A DNA stretch of 64,000 nt. Origin: JBBCJR01 sp037190805 (GTDB lineage: Bacteria > Pseudomonadota > Alphaproteobacteria > Sphingomonadales > Sphingomonadaceae). The position numbers and the translations under genes were made by a program. The stretch lies in assembly GCA_037190805.1 (NCBI GenBank), contig JBBCJR010000002.1:62001-126000 (forward strand), given 5' to 3'. Each line of letters begins with the position of its first letter. Within the stretch, counting starts at the first letter, position 1. Below the pieces are notes generated by a model. It saw only the letters and a program-made list of their open reading frames with translations. It did no database searches and was not told the DNA's origin. This document shows positions 27,666-36,629 of this stretch, piece by piece.

Positions 27666-28001
27666 TCACAAATCCGCCAGGGACAGCCGTTCGGGCCGTT
27701 CGGTCAGCGTCGCCACCGGCGAGCTTGTCGTCTCGACGACGTCGGGGGCGGGCGGGGTCAGTTCCGCGATGCGTCGTTCGGCGTTGGCAAGGCGACGGCG
27801 ATAGCGCCAACGTTGCGTGCGGTTAACGATCGCCATCGGGACGAAGCCGACGAGGAAGGCCAGGATGACCAGGGCGGCGAGCTTGGTCTGAAGCTGCAGG
27901 GTTCCCCACAGGTTGATCGTCACCGGCGACCAGTTCGCCATCGCGAACAATGCCAGAAGCACGGCAAGCGCCACCCAGAGGACTGTCCTGATCGCCTGCA
28001 T
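27666..28001 (-). CDS. LapA-like (DUF1049) membrane protein
   Basis: A 111-residue inner-membrane protein with two hydrophobic segments (about residues 5-22 and 41-60) separated by the NWSPVTINLWGT stretch typical of LapA/YciS (DUF1049). In E. coli LapA partners with LapB in lipopolysaccharide assembly; the same role here is inference, and no lapB is in the window. A polar C-terminal part (RRRLANAERRIAEL) may be helical. First gene of the pyrF-trp-accD-folC run. Confidence 0.8.
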   Translation of the reverse strand: MQAIRTVLWVALAVLLALFAMANWSPVTINLWGTLQLQTKLAALVILAFLVGFVPMAIVNRTQRWRYRRRLANAERRIAELTPPAPDVVETTSSPVATLTERPERLSLADL

Positions 28002-28073
28002 CCCAAATCCCGATACTGCCCCGGCTAGGCCGTCAGCCTAACCCGGCCGGCTGGACTTGGGAAGCGCCGCCGG

Positions 28074-28466
28074 TCAGCGATCGACCTTATAGGGCACGAA
28101 CTTGCCCAATGGGCAGCTACCCAGAAGCATGGGCGTGCCTGCCTCCGCCAGTTGGGCAACATCTGTATTGCACATCTGGTTATTGAAATTGCGCGTGATG
28201 ATGATGCGACCGGGCATCAGGCCGGCACATCCACCCGGCGGATCGTTCCGCCAGATGACGCCGCCCCGGCCTTCGAACAGGATCGTGTTGCGATCGATGA
28301 TCTGGGTCGACCGCAGCTCGCGCAGGTTGACGCAGATCTGCGGTTCGCCGGCGGTGCGTCCTTCCAGCGCCTTGGCCAGTTTTGCTGACGCCGGAAGGTC
28401 CGCAGCCGAGATCGGGATGGACACAGTGGCCAGACCGGCGGCGATGGCAAAGGCGATACGCATCAT
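28074..28466 (-). CDS. Conserved-looking secreted protein of unknown function
   Basis: A 130-residue protein with a signal peptide (RIAFAIAAGLATVSIPISA) and four cysteines in the mature part (CVNL, GCAGL, MCNTD, SCPLG), suited to two disulfides in the periplasm. The central text RSTQIIDRNTILFEGRGG and the end CPLGKFVPYKV look structured, but I cannot assign a family with confidence. ATG is near 28466. It stands between the lapA-like gene and gloB on the same strand. Confidence 0.65.
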   Translation of the reverse strand: MMRIAFAIAAGLATVSIPISAADLPASAKLAKALEGRTAGEPQICVNLRELRSTQIIDRNTILFEGRGGVIWRNDPPGGCAGLMPGRIIITRNFNNQMCNTDVAQLAEAGTPMLLGSCPLGKFVPYKVDR

Positions 28467-28532
28467 TGACCCTTTCGGCTGATATTCGCACAGAGTGCGA
28501 AACGATCCGCTTGCTGACCGGTTCCTAAGCCT

Positions 28533-29261
28533 TCAGCCTTGGAACACATCCTTGGCCGCGCGGCGGCGCGTGAATTCGGCCAAGCCGCTCGCGCGCGTGA
28601 AGGGGTTGGTCGCCCGTTCGAGGGCGATGGTGGTTGGCACTGTTGCCTCATTGCGCTCGCGAGCGGCTTCGACCACCACCATTCTATCGACCAGTGCGGG
28701 ATTGTCCGGCTCCACGACGAGGGCGAAGCGGCCGTTCGCCGCGGTGTATTCGTGCGCGCAATAAACCGCCGTGGCATCGGGCAGTGCCATCAGGCGGCCA
28801 AGGCTGGTCCACATGTCCTCGGGCGTCCCCTCGAACAGGCGGCCGCACCCCATGGCGAACAGGGTGTCGCCCGGAAACAGCAGGCCGTCGCTCGCAAGAT
28901 GATAGGCGATATGGCCGGCGGTATGGGCTGGAACGTCGATCACCTCTGCCTCATGTCTGCCGATCGCGACCATGTCGCCGCCACCCACGGCACGGTCGAT
29001 GCCCGGAATCCTGGCCGCTTCGCCAACTGGGCCGGTAATCGTGCAACCGGATTCGGCCTTCACCTCCAGATTGCCGCCGACATGATCGGGATGCCAATGG
29101 GTGTTCCAGATCTGGTCGATCGTCCAGTTGCGCGCGGCGGCCGCCGCCAGCACCGGCGCGGCGTCACCGGGGTCGACGACGACTGTCTCGCCGCTGGCGT
29201 CGTCGTGAAGCAGCCAGATATAGTTGTCGCGAAAGGCGGGGACGCGAACGACCTCGATCAT
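28533..29261 (-). CDS. gloB: Hydroxyacylglutathione hydrolase (glyoxalase II)
   Basis: A 242-residue metallo-beta-lactamase-fold thioesterase that hydrolyses S-D-lactoylglutathione. The binuclear site motif is NTHWHPDHVGGN; further ligands appear in PAHTAGHIAYHL, FPGDTLFAMGCGRLFEG and YCAHEYTAANGRFAL. Start MIEVVRVPAFRDNYIWLLHD is family-typical, so the ATG at 29261 is used; a much longer ORF upstream is a shadow of the preceding gene. It overlaps that gene by 4 nt. Confidence 0.95.
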   Translation of the reverse strand: MIEVVRVPAFRDNYIWLLHDDASGETVVVDPGDAAPVLAAAAARNWTIDQIWNTHWHPDHVGGNLEVKAESGCTITGPVGEAARIPGIDRAVGGGDMVAIGRHEAEVIDVPAHTAGHIAYHLASDGLLFPGDTLFAMGCGRLFEGTPEDMWTSLGRLMALPDATAVYCAHEYTAANGRFALVVEPDNPALVDRMVVVEAARERNEATVPTTIALERATNPFTRASGLAEFTRRRAAKDVFQG

Positions 29262-30331
29262 CCCCCGCCGCCGTTCAACATCGCCAGGGCCTCTGCCGCC
29301 AGCGCTTCGGTCAGCGCCGTCGCCGGCAGCGGTCGGGCCAGCGGCGCGCTCTGGCCGGCCCAGAACGGCGAGAATGTGTAGTCGCCGGTCGCCTCCGCTC
29401 GCTGGCGCAGCGGTCCCAGGGCGGCGCTGGCATAGGGGAAGGGCGGAACTGCCGGATGGCGGCGACCCAGTTCCTCCGTCAGGCGGTTGGGAATGCCGCG
29501 CGCCGGGCGACCGGAAAACAGGGTAGTGAAATGGGTGCGCGACGCGCCCTCGCCGGCGAGCGCCAGCCGGTGGGCGTGGGGAATATCGCTTTCGGGCGTG
29601 ACGAGATAGGCGGTGCCGATCTGGACCGCACTCGCTCCCAGCGTCAGCGCGGCGACGATGCCGCGCGCATCGGCTATCCCGCCGGCGGCGATCACGGGCA
29701 CGGTGACGGCATCGGCCACTTGTGGCAGCAGCGCCATCAACGCCATCGGCGCCTCGGCATCGCCGGGCAGGAAATGCGACGCATGGCCGCCTGCTTCCCA
29801 GCCTTGCGCGATGACGGCATCGACGCCCTGATCGGCCAGCCAGCGGGCGGCGGCGACGGTTGTCGCACTGGCCAGCACGATCGCGCCGGTCGCCTTCACG
29901 CGCGCCAGAAGTGGATCGGCGGGCAGGCCGAAATGAAAGCTGACGACGGCTGGCCGCAACTCTTCGACCAGCTCGCACAGTTCGGGACCGAAGGGTTGGC
30001 GGAGAAGGGGCGGGTCCTCAGGCGGCAACACGCCATATTCCGTGTAATATTGACCCAGCGCCGTCCGCCACCGGCGATCGTCGACGCCATGCGGCATGGT
30101 GTGGCAGAAGAAATTGAGATTGAGGGGGCCGTCGGTCGCCCCTCGCACCTCGCCCACCTCGGTACGGATTTCGGCCAGCGGCAGAAGGGCGCAGGGCAGC
30201 GACCCCAGCGCGCCGCCACGGATCGTCGCGATCGCCAGTTCCGGCCCGGCGGCACCGGCCATCGGCGCAGCGATGATCGGGTGACGGAGGCCGACCAGCG
30301 AGGTGAAGCGCGTATCGAGCCAGTCCGCCAT
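29258..30331 (-). CDS. Nitronate monooxygenase family FMN enzyme
   Basis: A 357-residue TIM barrel of the nitronate monooxygenase/2-nitropropane dioxygenase family. Visible: LRHPIIAAPMAG, the FMN-site region IAQGWEAGGHASHF, VIAAGGIADARGIVAALTLGASAVQIGTAYL and the active-site neighbourhood HFTTLFSGRPARGI. Oxidises nitronates with O2; the physiological substrate is unknown. ATG at 30331 sits 5 nt after the gloA-like stop; a GTG at 30343 would overlap it. Lies between the two glyoxalase genes. Confidence 0.88.
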   Translation of the reverse strand: MADWLDTRFTSLVGLRHPIIAAPMAGAAGPELAIATIRGGALGSLPCALLPLAEIRTEVGEVRGATDGPLNLNFFCHTMPHGVDDRRWRTALGQYYTEYGVLPPEDPPLLRQPFGPELCELVEELRPAVVSFHFGLPADPLLARVKATGAIVLASATTVAAARWLADQGVDAVIAQGWEAGGHASHFLPGDAEAPMALMALLPQVADAVTVPVIAAGGIADARGIVAALTLGASAVQIGTAYLVTPESDIPHAHRLALAGEGASRTHFTTLFSGRPARGIPNRLTEELGRRHPAVPPFPYASAALGPLRQRAEATGDYTFSPFWAGQSAPLARPLPATALTEALAAEALAMLNGGGG

Positions 30332-30336
30332 GATGT

Positions 30337-30756
30337 TCACCACTCGCCTATATTGGGCATCGATGCCCAGGGCTCTGCGGATGGCAGCGCCGTGCCGGAC
30401 TGAAGCAATTCGACTGAAATACCGTCCGGCGTCCTGACGAACGCCATATGCCCGTCGCGCGGCGGCCGGTTGATCGTGACGCCACCGTCCATCAATCGCT
30501 GGCAGACGGCGTAGATATCATCGACGCGGTAGGCGACATGTCCGAAGTTGCGCCCGCCACCATAGGCGCCCTCATGATCCCAATTATGGGTCAGCTCGAT
30601 CTGGGCATCCTCATCCCCCGGCGCAGCGAGATAGATCAGGGTGAAGCGGCCCTTCTCGCTCTCCATCCGTTTCACTTCCCTCAGGCCGAGGAGGTTGAAG
30701 AAGCGGATGGCGGCGGCGGGATCGGCGACGCGGATCATGGTATGGAGATACTTCAT
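30337..30756 (-). CDS. gloA: Glyoxalase I (lactoylglutathione lyase) family protein
   Basis: A 139-residue vicinal-oxygen-chelate protein. The four expected metal ligands are visible in HTMIRVADPAAAIRFF (His5), IELTHNWD (Glu), GHVAYRVDDI (His) and ISVELLQSG (Glu). The LLGLREVKRMESEKGRFTLIYLA stretch matches GlxI rather than other dioxygenase-like members. It would isomerise the methylglyoxal-glutathione hemithioacetal. ATG at 30756 is family-consistent; the longer ORF is not. Confidence 0.9.
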   Translation of the reverse strand: MKYLHTMIRVADPAAAIRFFNLLGLREVKRMESEKGRFTLIYLAAPGDEDAQIELTHNWDHEGAYGGGRNFGHVAYRVDDIYAVCQRLMDGGVTINRPPRDGHMAFVRTPDGISVELLQSGTALPSAEPWASMPNIGEW

Positions 30757-30793
30757 GAAGCCAGTCTGGCCCCGCTGAGGGCGAGGGGCAAGG

Positions 30794-31528
30794 TCATTCC
30801 GGGTTCTGGGCCAGGGCCTGCGCGGCGGCGCGCGCTTGCGGCGTTCCCGGCGACCGAGCGACGACATCGGACCAGAAGGCGCGAGCGCTGGACAGGTCAC
30901 CGCTCATGATTGCGATATTGCCGGCTTCGATCAGGATATCGCCGGCATCGGGATCGCGTTTCAGCGCCTCTGCGATGTCGGTGCGGGCGCGGGGAAGGTC
31001 ACCCAGCCGGCGGGCCAGCGTCGCCGAAAGCAGCCAGGCCATCGGGTCGACCGGAACCAGCCTGAGCGCCTCGTCGAGGTCGGCACGTGCCGCCGGCTGG
31101 TCGCCGATCGCCACGAGCGCCCGGGCCCGATCGAGGTGCGCCTCGCCCAGCATCGTCGGATCGCCGCCGAGCGCGATGGCCTTGTCCAACGCCGCCTTGG
31201 CGTTGCTGGCATTCCCCGCCAGCAGCTGGGCATTCCCGGCCTGTGCCCAGAGGCGGGCAACATTGTCCGGTTTGTCGCTGGTCGCGTTTTCGGCGGCGGC
31301 GGTGAAGGTGGCAGCGGCCTCGTCGAACTTGTTCAGCGTGACATAGGCAAGGCCCAGGCACTGTCGCGCCTCTATACCGCCGCCGTCGATGCGCCATTTG
31401 TTCGCCTCGACGACCGCCTTCTGAGGGTCAGTTTCAGCCATCGTCGCACAATATTCAAAGCGCGCCGACGCGCCGCCGGTCGATGGGGCGAGGGTGGCGG
31501 CGGCCAGAAAAAGCAGGAATGGCGTCAC
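30794..31528 (-). CDS. Tetratricopeptide-repeat secreted protein
   Basis: A 244-residue protein with an N-terminal signal-like segment (TPFLLFLAAATLAPSTGGASA) and a run of TPR-like helices: CLGLAYVTLNKFDEAAATF, AGNAQLLAGNASNAKAALDKA, LDRARALVAIGDQPAARADL and LLSATLARRLGDLPRARTDI. It likely scaffolds partners in the periplasm; no partner is evident. Start is GTG at 31528 with GGAG upstream, overlapping the preceding gene's stop (GTGA). Confidence 0.8.
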   Translation of the reverse strand: MTPFLLFLAAATLAPSTGGASARFEYCATMAETDPQKAVVEANKWRIDGGGIEARQCLGLAYVTLNKFDEAAATFTAAAENATSDKPDNVARLWAQAGNAQLLAGNASNAKAALDKAIALGGDPTMLGEAHLDRARALVAIGDQPAARADLDEALRLVPVDPMAWLLSATLARRLGDLPRARTDIAEALKRDPDAGDILIEAGNIAIMSGDLSSARAFWSDVVARSPGTPQARAAAQALAQNPE

Positions 31529-32277
31529 GGCGTCTCCGCAATCCTGGCCTGAAGGTCGGCCACCGTCCCGATCAGCAGATCGATATCCGCCGGTCGCGAG
31601 AGGCGATGGTCGCCATCCTTGACCAGTGTCACCTGCACGTCGTCTGAACCGAGCCGCTGGGCGATGTCCAGCGACACCTGCCACGGAACCGCATCGTCAC
31701 GCTGACCATGGAGCAGCCGCACCGGTCGGTCGATGGCGATCGGCCCGCCGAGCAGGCGCTGCGCTTGGCCCGACTCCCAGAAACGCTGCGTCGTCACCAG
31801 GGGATCGGGGCCGTAATCGGTAAACCGCTCCAGGCGGCCTTGTGCCCCGAGCGTCGCCTTCTCGGCATCGCTGAACCCCCAGTCGGTAAAGTCCGGCGCC
31901 GGGGCGATGCCGACCATGCCGGCGACCCGATCCGGACGCGCCAACGCAGCGAGGAGCATCAACCATCCCCCCATCGACGATCCCACCAGCAGCAGCGGCC
32001 CCTCTGTCCGCTGGTCGATGATGTCGAGCACATCGTCCCGCCAGTCCGCCAGCGAGGCATCCTCGAACGCTCCCTCGCTGGCGCCGCAGCCGCGATAGTC
32101 GAAGCGCGTCATCCTCTGTCCCCGCGCCGCGGCCCATTCGGCCAGCGCCACCGCCTTGCCGCCAGTCATGTCGGACGCATAGCCGGGCAGGAACAGGATC
32201 GTCGGCCCGCTGCCAGAGGTGACGTCATAGGCGAGGGCAGGCCGTCCGGAGCGGGAGAGAAAAGCGTGATCGGTCAT
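31525..32277 (-). CDS. Alpha/beta hydrolase (ABHD10-like)
   Basis: A 250-residue serine hydrolase. Oxyanion region is TILFLPGYASDMTGGKA, nucleophile elbow GSSMGGW (Ser), acid Asp in LLHGQRDDAVPWQVS and His in DGDHRLSRPAD. The FDYRGCGASEG and length fit the ABHD10-like acyl-protein-thioesterase/esterase group common in alphaproteobacteria. Substrate unknown. ATG at 32277 chosen over one three codons upstream. Overlaps the TPR gene by 4 nt and follows the M48 gene by 31 nt. Confidence 0.87.
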   Translation of the reverse strand: MTDHAFLSRSGRPALAYDVTSGSGPTILFLPGYASDMTGGKAVALAEWAAARGQRMTRFDYRGCGASEGAFEDASLADWRDDVLDIIDQRTEGPLLLVGSSMGGWLMLLAALARPDRVAGMVGIAPAPDFTDWGFSDAEKATLGAQGRLERFTDYGPDPLVTTQRFWESGQAQRLLGGPIAIDRPVRLLHGQRDDAVPWQVSLDIAQRLGSDDVQVTLVKDGDHRLSRPADIDLLIGTVADLQARIAETP

Positions 32278-32308
32278 CCGCCACACATAGCGGCTCAGCC
32301 GCCGTCCG

Positions 32309-33361
32309 TCACGGCCGACGCGGGTCGCATATGCCTTGCAAGGCCTGCCATTGCACCTCGGTCAGCGCCGGTTGGTAGCGCACCTTCGGGTCGATGCTGC
32401 GCGTGAACACATCGCGTCTGTCAGCGGATGGTGGGTGGGTCGACAGATAGGCAAGGGAGGCGTCGAGCCTGCCGGACGTGTCCTTGTCCTTGTCGTGCGC
32501 CAGCCGATCAAAAAAGGCAGCCGTGGACGCGGGGGAAACGTGCGCGCCAGCGAGCGTGGCGATGGCGCCCAGATCTGCTTCGCGTTCAGCCTCGCGGGAA
32601 TAATTCAACGACAGCATCGTATCGATATTGCCCGCCGTGCTGCCGCCGAGGCCGGCGATGATCATGCTGAACCCGAATTGGCGCAGCAGCGCCTCCGTGA
32701 CATGCCGGTTGCGGACATGGGCGATCTCGTGGGCAAGAACGCCCGCGATCTCATCCGCATTGTCCGCCTTGTCGATCAAGCCCCTGAAGACCACGATATG
32801 GCCGCCTGGCAACGCCGCCGCATTGACCATGGAGATATCGACCACGCGAATGTCGAACGCCTGCCCCTGATCGTCGTTGCCCAACCGCTGCGTCAGGGTT
32901 TCGATCGCGGCATCCCCGCCCGGGGTCGTGCAGAACTCGCCACCGAAATCACCGACGAGAAGATCGCCGTAGCGCTTCTCGATGGAGGGCGGCACGAGCG
33001 GCGCCAGCCAGGCGGGCGCGAAAAATCCGATTGCGAGCACCGCGGCCGAGATCGTGGTCGCGACGGCCGCGGCCGGCCACAGGCCGATGCGGTCGATCCA
33101 CCGCCCGTAGTTGCCGGCGATCGGCAGGATGGCGCTCAACTCCGCCTCGACCGGGGGCATGATGCCGAGCCGCCAGCCATCGACGCCGCTGCGGCGATAG
33201 ATGACCGCGTCCGACCTGCGGTCGGCCGGCGTCAGCTCTTCGGGGGACAGGATGGTTTGTCCCTGTCCGATTTCGTCGATGACGACCCTGTCGGCATCGC
33301 GCCGGATCGTGACGCTTCGCCGGACCGCGGTGATGCCATCGTAAAGCCAGCCGTCGGCCAC
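32309..33361 (-). CDS. Membrane-anchored M48 family zinc metalloprotease
   Basis: A 350-residue protein. About 80 N-terminal residues form a small beta-rich domain (WLYDGITAVRRSVTIRRD). One membrane segment follows (about 95-115, AAAVATTISAAVLAIGFFAPAWL), then an M48 catalytic domain: GGHIVVFRGLI, the zinc motif HEIAHVRNRH, and SREAEREADLGAIATLAGA supplying the third ligand. The C-terminal THPPSADR is typical of M48. Likely envelope quality-control protease. Starts 5 nt after the DUF898 gene, so the pair is presumably co-expressed. Confidence 0.9.
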   Translation of the reverse strand: MADGWLYDGITAVRRSVTIRRDADRVVIDEIGQGQTILSPEELTPADRRSDAVIYRRSGVDGWRLGIMPPVEAELSAILPIAGNYGRWIDRIGLWPAAAVATTISAAVLAIGFFAPAWLAPLVPPSIEKRYGDLLVGDFGGEFCTTPGGDAAIETLTQRLGNDDQGQAFDIRVVDISMVNAAALPGGHIVVFRGLIDKADNADEIAGVLAHEIAHVRNRHVTEALLRQFGFSMIIAGLGGSTAGNIDTMLSLNYSREAEREADLGAIATLAGAHVSPASTAAFFDRLAHDKDKDTSGRLDASLAYLSTHPPSADRRDVFTRSIDPKVRYQPALTEVQWQALQGICDPRRP

Positions 33362-33366
33362 CGGTT

Positions 33367-34470
33367 TCAGATCGCGCCGATATCGAACAGGCTGGCCAGG
33401 CCCTCCGCATCGCCGGCGGGTGATGCCGTCGTCTGGGTGAAGAGGGTGGTATCGACGTCGCCGAACGCTTCCAGATGCCGGATGGCGAACGACCAGTTAC
33501 GATAGCCGATGAAGGCAAGCCCGACACCGAGCGTGACGATCACCAGTCCCAGATTGCCAAGCACCAGCTTCAGCCAGTCCGTGGCGGTCGCGGTGAAGTC
33601 GAACCGCAATTCGCCGAGGCTGAGGCCTTGCAGCATTCGCGTGTAATAGCCTGCGTAAAAATGCACCCCGGCGATACCGATCACCAGGTAGAATATGAAT
33701 ATGCCGGCGAGGAACGCCGCCATGGTCGAGCCGGATGGCGGCTGGCCGGGCTGGCTGCCGGCCATGCCGAACGCCGCTGCCATCGAAATGAGCAGGAAAC
33801 CCGCCAGGATCCCGGCCCCATAGATCAGGAGCCAACGCCGCAGCAGGCCCTTACGGCTCCCCTTGGCGGAGAAACGGTGCGGGCCAAACTGCATGGCGTT
33901 CCAACGCTGGTTCCAGAGGCTGACCATCGCGCGGGGGACCAGCAGGCCGAAAGCGAGGACGCCGACGATCGGCTTCCACAGCGCGGATCGGGCATAGCGC
34001 CAGCCGGGATCGTCGCTGCCGCCGCGAATGCCGTGCCAGTAGGTGCGCGACAGGCGGTAGCGCAGGGCTCGGAACAGGGCGAGGCCGACAAGATAGAGGA
34101 GGGCTACATAGCAAGCTAGCCCGACGACGCCTGCCAGCCCGACATGGCCGCGCAACATCATTGCCTGAAGGCCGAACTGGAGAATGAGCACCAGCGGCAG
34201 GAAGATGGCCATGGCGAACAGGAACCCCATGAACATTTCCCGTCCCGTGCCGGTCCATTCCAGCCGATCGTCGATGAAGCGGGTGTGGCTCCACAGATAG
34301 CGCCGTTCGCGGGCTGCGGCCCAGAAGCGATATATGCCCAGTGTAACGATGGTCAGCAGCAGGTTGGTCAGTGCGATGGGCGCGAATTCCCGCCAGTTGC
34401 CGGTAAACTGGAATGCCGTCGACGGATCGGGGTTGTCCGAATCCGGCGCACGCGAAATCATCGCATCCAT
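33367..34470 (-). CDS. YjgN/DUF898 family multi-pass membrane protein
   Basis: A 367-residue inner-membrane protein with about seven hydrophobic segments. DUF898 marks are FQFTGNWREFAPIALTNLLL, TLGIYRFWAAARERRYLW (repeated later in weaker form as VTLGVGLAFIGYRNW), and LLYLVGLALFRALRYRLSRTYW. Family function is unknown. The ATG at 34470 has GGGGAGAG upstream; the longer ORF starts inside the thrS leader. Directly precedes the M48 protease gene, a recurring partner type for this family. Confidence 0.88.
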   Translation of the reverse strand: MDAMISRAPDSDNPDPSTAFQFTGNWREFAPIALTNLLLTIVTLGIYRFWAAARERRYLWSHTRFIDDRLEWTGTGREMFMGFLFAMAIFLPLVLILQFGLQAMMLRGHVGLAGVVGLACYVALLYLVGLALFRALRYRLSRTYWHGIRGGSDDPGWRYARSALWKPIVGVLAFGLLVPRAMVSLWNQRWNAMQFGPHRFSAKGSRKGLLRRWLLIYGAGILAGFLLISMAAAFGMAGSQPGQPPSGSTMAAFLAGIFIFYLVIGIAGVHFYAGYYTRMLQGLSLGELRFDFTATATDWLKLVLGNLGLVIVTLGVGLAFIGYRNWSFAIRHLEAFGDVDTTLFTQTTASPAGDAEGLASLFDIGAI

Positions 34471-34601
34471 AAGTTGCTCTCCCCCTGCTGAGCGGCAGCA
34501 TGTCCCGTCCAGAAGACGGCTGCAAATCATTTCAGGAACGAAACTTCACCATTCATCGTTCGGTCTTGCTCATGGCGTCGGGGGCGTTATTGCGTGGCGC
34601 T

Positions 34602-36599
34602 ATGTCCATGACGCTCAACATCAGCCTTCCCGACGGTTCGATCCGACAGGTTCCCACGGGCACGACCCCCGCCGATATCGCGGCGGCGATCGGGCCGGGG
34701 CTGGCGAAAGCTGCGATCGCGGCGCGCGTGAATGGCGAGCTTGTCGACATCGGCCGCCCGCTGGAGCAGGATGCGTCGCTGGCGCTGGTCACGGCGCGGG
34801 ACGAGGCGGATGCGCTGGAGCTTGCCCGCCACGACTATGCCCACGTCCTGGCCGAAGCGGTACAGGCGCTGTTTCCGGGCACCCAGATCACCTTCGGCCC
34901 GGCGACCGAGGATGGCTTCTACTACGATTTCGCGCCCAGGGAGCGGCCCTTCACCGAGGAGGACCTGCCGGCGATCGAGGCCGAGATGCGCCGCATCATC
35001 GCTGCCGACAAGCCGCTCAGGCGCGAAGTGGTGGACCGTGACGCGCTGATCGCCAAGTGGCGGGCGCAGGGCGAGACGTTCAAGGCCGAATGGGCCGCTG
35101 AACTGCCGGCGGGCGACGAATTGACCGTCTATCACAGCGGTGACGACTGGTTCGACATGTGCCGGGGGCCGCATCTCGCCTCGACCGGCAAGCTCGACCC
35201 GCAGGCGTTCAAGCTGACCCGCGTCTCGGGCGCTTATTGGCGCGGCGACCAGAAGAACGCGATGCTGTCGCGTATCTACGGCACCGGCTGGCTGAACAAG
35301 AAGCAGCTCGACGCGCACCTCGTCCGGCTGGAGGAGGCGGCCAAGCGCGATCATCGCCGTATCGGTCAGGAGATGGATCTGTTCCACCTCCAGTCGGAAG
35401 CGCAGGGTTCGGTCTTCTGGCACCCCAAGGGCTATCTGCTGTGGCGGACGCTGGAGGCCTATATGCGCCGCCGCCTCGACGCTGCCGGCTATCGCGAGGT
35501 GAAGACTCCCCAGCTGATGGACTCGCGCCAGTGGGAACAGTCCGGACACTGGGGCAAATATCGCGAGAACATGTTCGTCGTCCCCGACGAGGTACCGAAC
35601 ACCGATGATGATCAGCCGGTGTTCACCGGCGAGGGCGGCCTCATGGCGCTGAAGCCGATGAACTGTCCGGCCCACGTCCTGATCTTTCGCCAGGGCATCA
35701 AATCCTATCGCGATCTGCCCCTGAGGCTGGCCGAGTTCGGCTGCTGCCACCGGAACGAGCCGCATGGCGCGCTTCACGGCATCATGCGGGTGCGCCAGTT
35801 CACCCAGGACGACGCGCATATCTTCTGCCGCGAGGACCAGATCGTCGAAGAGGTGCGGCTGTTCTGCGACCTGCTCGACATCGTCTACAAGGACCTTGGT
35901 TTCGACAGCTATGCGATCAAGCTGGCATTGAGGCCGGAAAAGCGCTTCGGCACCGACGAGATGTGGGATCGAGCCGAACAGAACCTACGCGACGCCGTCG
36001 CCCAGGCCGGCCGCGCCGGGCCGGAATATGGTTGGGAAGAACTGCCTGGCGAGGGCGCTTTCTATTCGCCCAAGCTGGAGTTCCACCTGACCGATGCCAT
36101 CGGCCGGACATGGCAGTGTGGCACCATCCAGCTCGACTATGTGCTGCCCGAGCGGCTGGACGCCTCCTATGTCGGCGAGGATAATGAGCGGCATCGCCCG
36201 GTGATGCTTCACCGCGCCATCCTCGGCACGTTCGAGCGGTTCCTGGGCATCCTCATCGAGCATCATGCCGGGCGCTTCCCGGTCTGGCTGGCGCCAGTGC
36301 AGGCGGTGGTCGCGACCATCGTCTCGGACGCTGACGACTATGCCCGGCAGGTGGGCGAGCGGCTGGCGGCGGCGGGTATCCGGGTTGAAACCGATCTGCG
36401 CAACGAGAAGATCAACTACAAGGTCCGCGAGCACAGCCTGGCCAAGGTGCCGTGCCTGCTGGTCGTCGGAAAGCGCGAGGCGGAGGAGGGCACGGTCGCG
36501 CTCCGCCGGCTGGGCACCGATGGCAGGCAGGAGATTCTGACCGTGGAGCAGGTGATCGCGATGCTGGCCGCCGAGGCCCAGGCCCCCGATCAGCGCTGA
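34602..36599 (+). CDS. thrS: Threonyl-tRNA synthetase
   Basis: A 665-residue class II synthetase: N-terminal TGS domain (ISLPDGSIRQVPTG), second additional (editing) domain with the HDYAHVLAEAVQALFPGTQ and H/C residues, catalytic core with the zinc cysteine in LKPMNCPAHVLIF, motif RVRQFTQDDAHIFCRE, and an anticodon-binding C-terminal domain (APVQAVVATIVSDADDYA). ATG at 34602 (MSMTLNIS) or 34608 (MTLNIS) are equally possible; the far upstream start is not supported. Divergent from the DUF898 gene. Confidence 0.96.
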   Translation: MSMTLNISLPDGSIRQVPTGTTPADIAAAIGPGLAKAAIAARVNGELVDIGRPLEQDASLALVTARDEADALELARHDYAHVLAEAVQALFPGTQITFGPATEDGFYYDFAPRERPFTEEDLPAIEAEMRRIIAADKPLRREVVDRDALIAKWRAQGETFKAEWAAELPAGDELTVYHSGDDWFDMCRGPHLASTGKLDPQAFKLTRVSGAYWRGDQKNAMLSRIYGTGWLNKKQLDAHLVRLEEAAKRDHRRIGQEMDLFHLQSEAQGSVFWHPKGYLLWRTLEAYMRRRLDAAGYREVKTPQLMDSRQWEQSGHWGKYRENMFVVPDEVPNTDDDQPVFTGEGGLMALKPMNCPAHVLIFRQGIKSYRDLPLRLAEFGCCHRNEPHGALHGIMRVRQFTQDDAHIFCREDQIVEEVRLFCDLLDIVYKDLGFDSYAIKLALRPEKRFGTDEMWDRAEQNLRDAVAQAGRAGPEYGWEELPGEGAFYSPKLEFHLTDAIGRTWQCGTIQLDYVLPERLDASYVGEDNERHRPVMLHRAILGTFERFLGILIEHHAGRFPVWLAPVQAVVATIVSDADDYARQVGERLAAAGIRVETDLRNEKINYKVREHSLAKVPCLLVVGKREAEEGTVALRRLGTDGRQEILTVEQVIAMLAAEAQAPDQR

Positions 36600-36629
36600 T
36601 CCTGGTGCCTCGTTCGCGAAAGCAGCCGA

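Noticed and set aside
29262..29978. In-frame N-terminal extension of glyoxalase II
   Set aside because: It is antisense-like Arg-rich text within the nitronate monooxygenase region, and GloB normally begins at MIEVVR.
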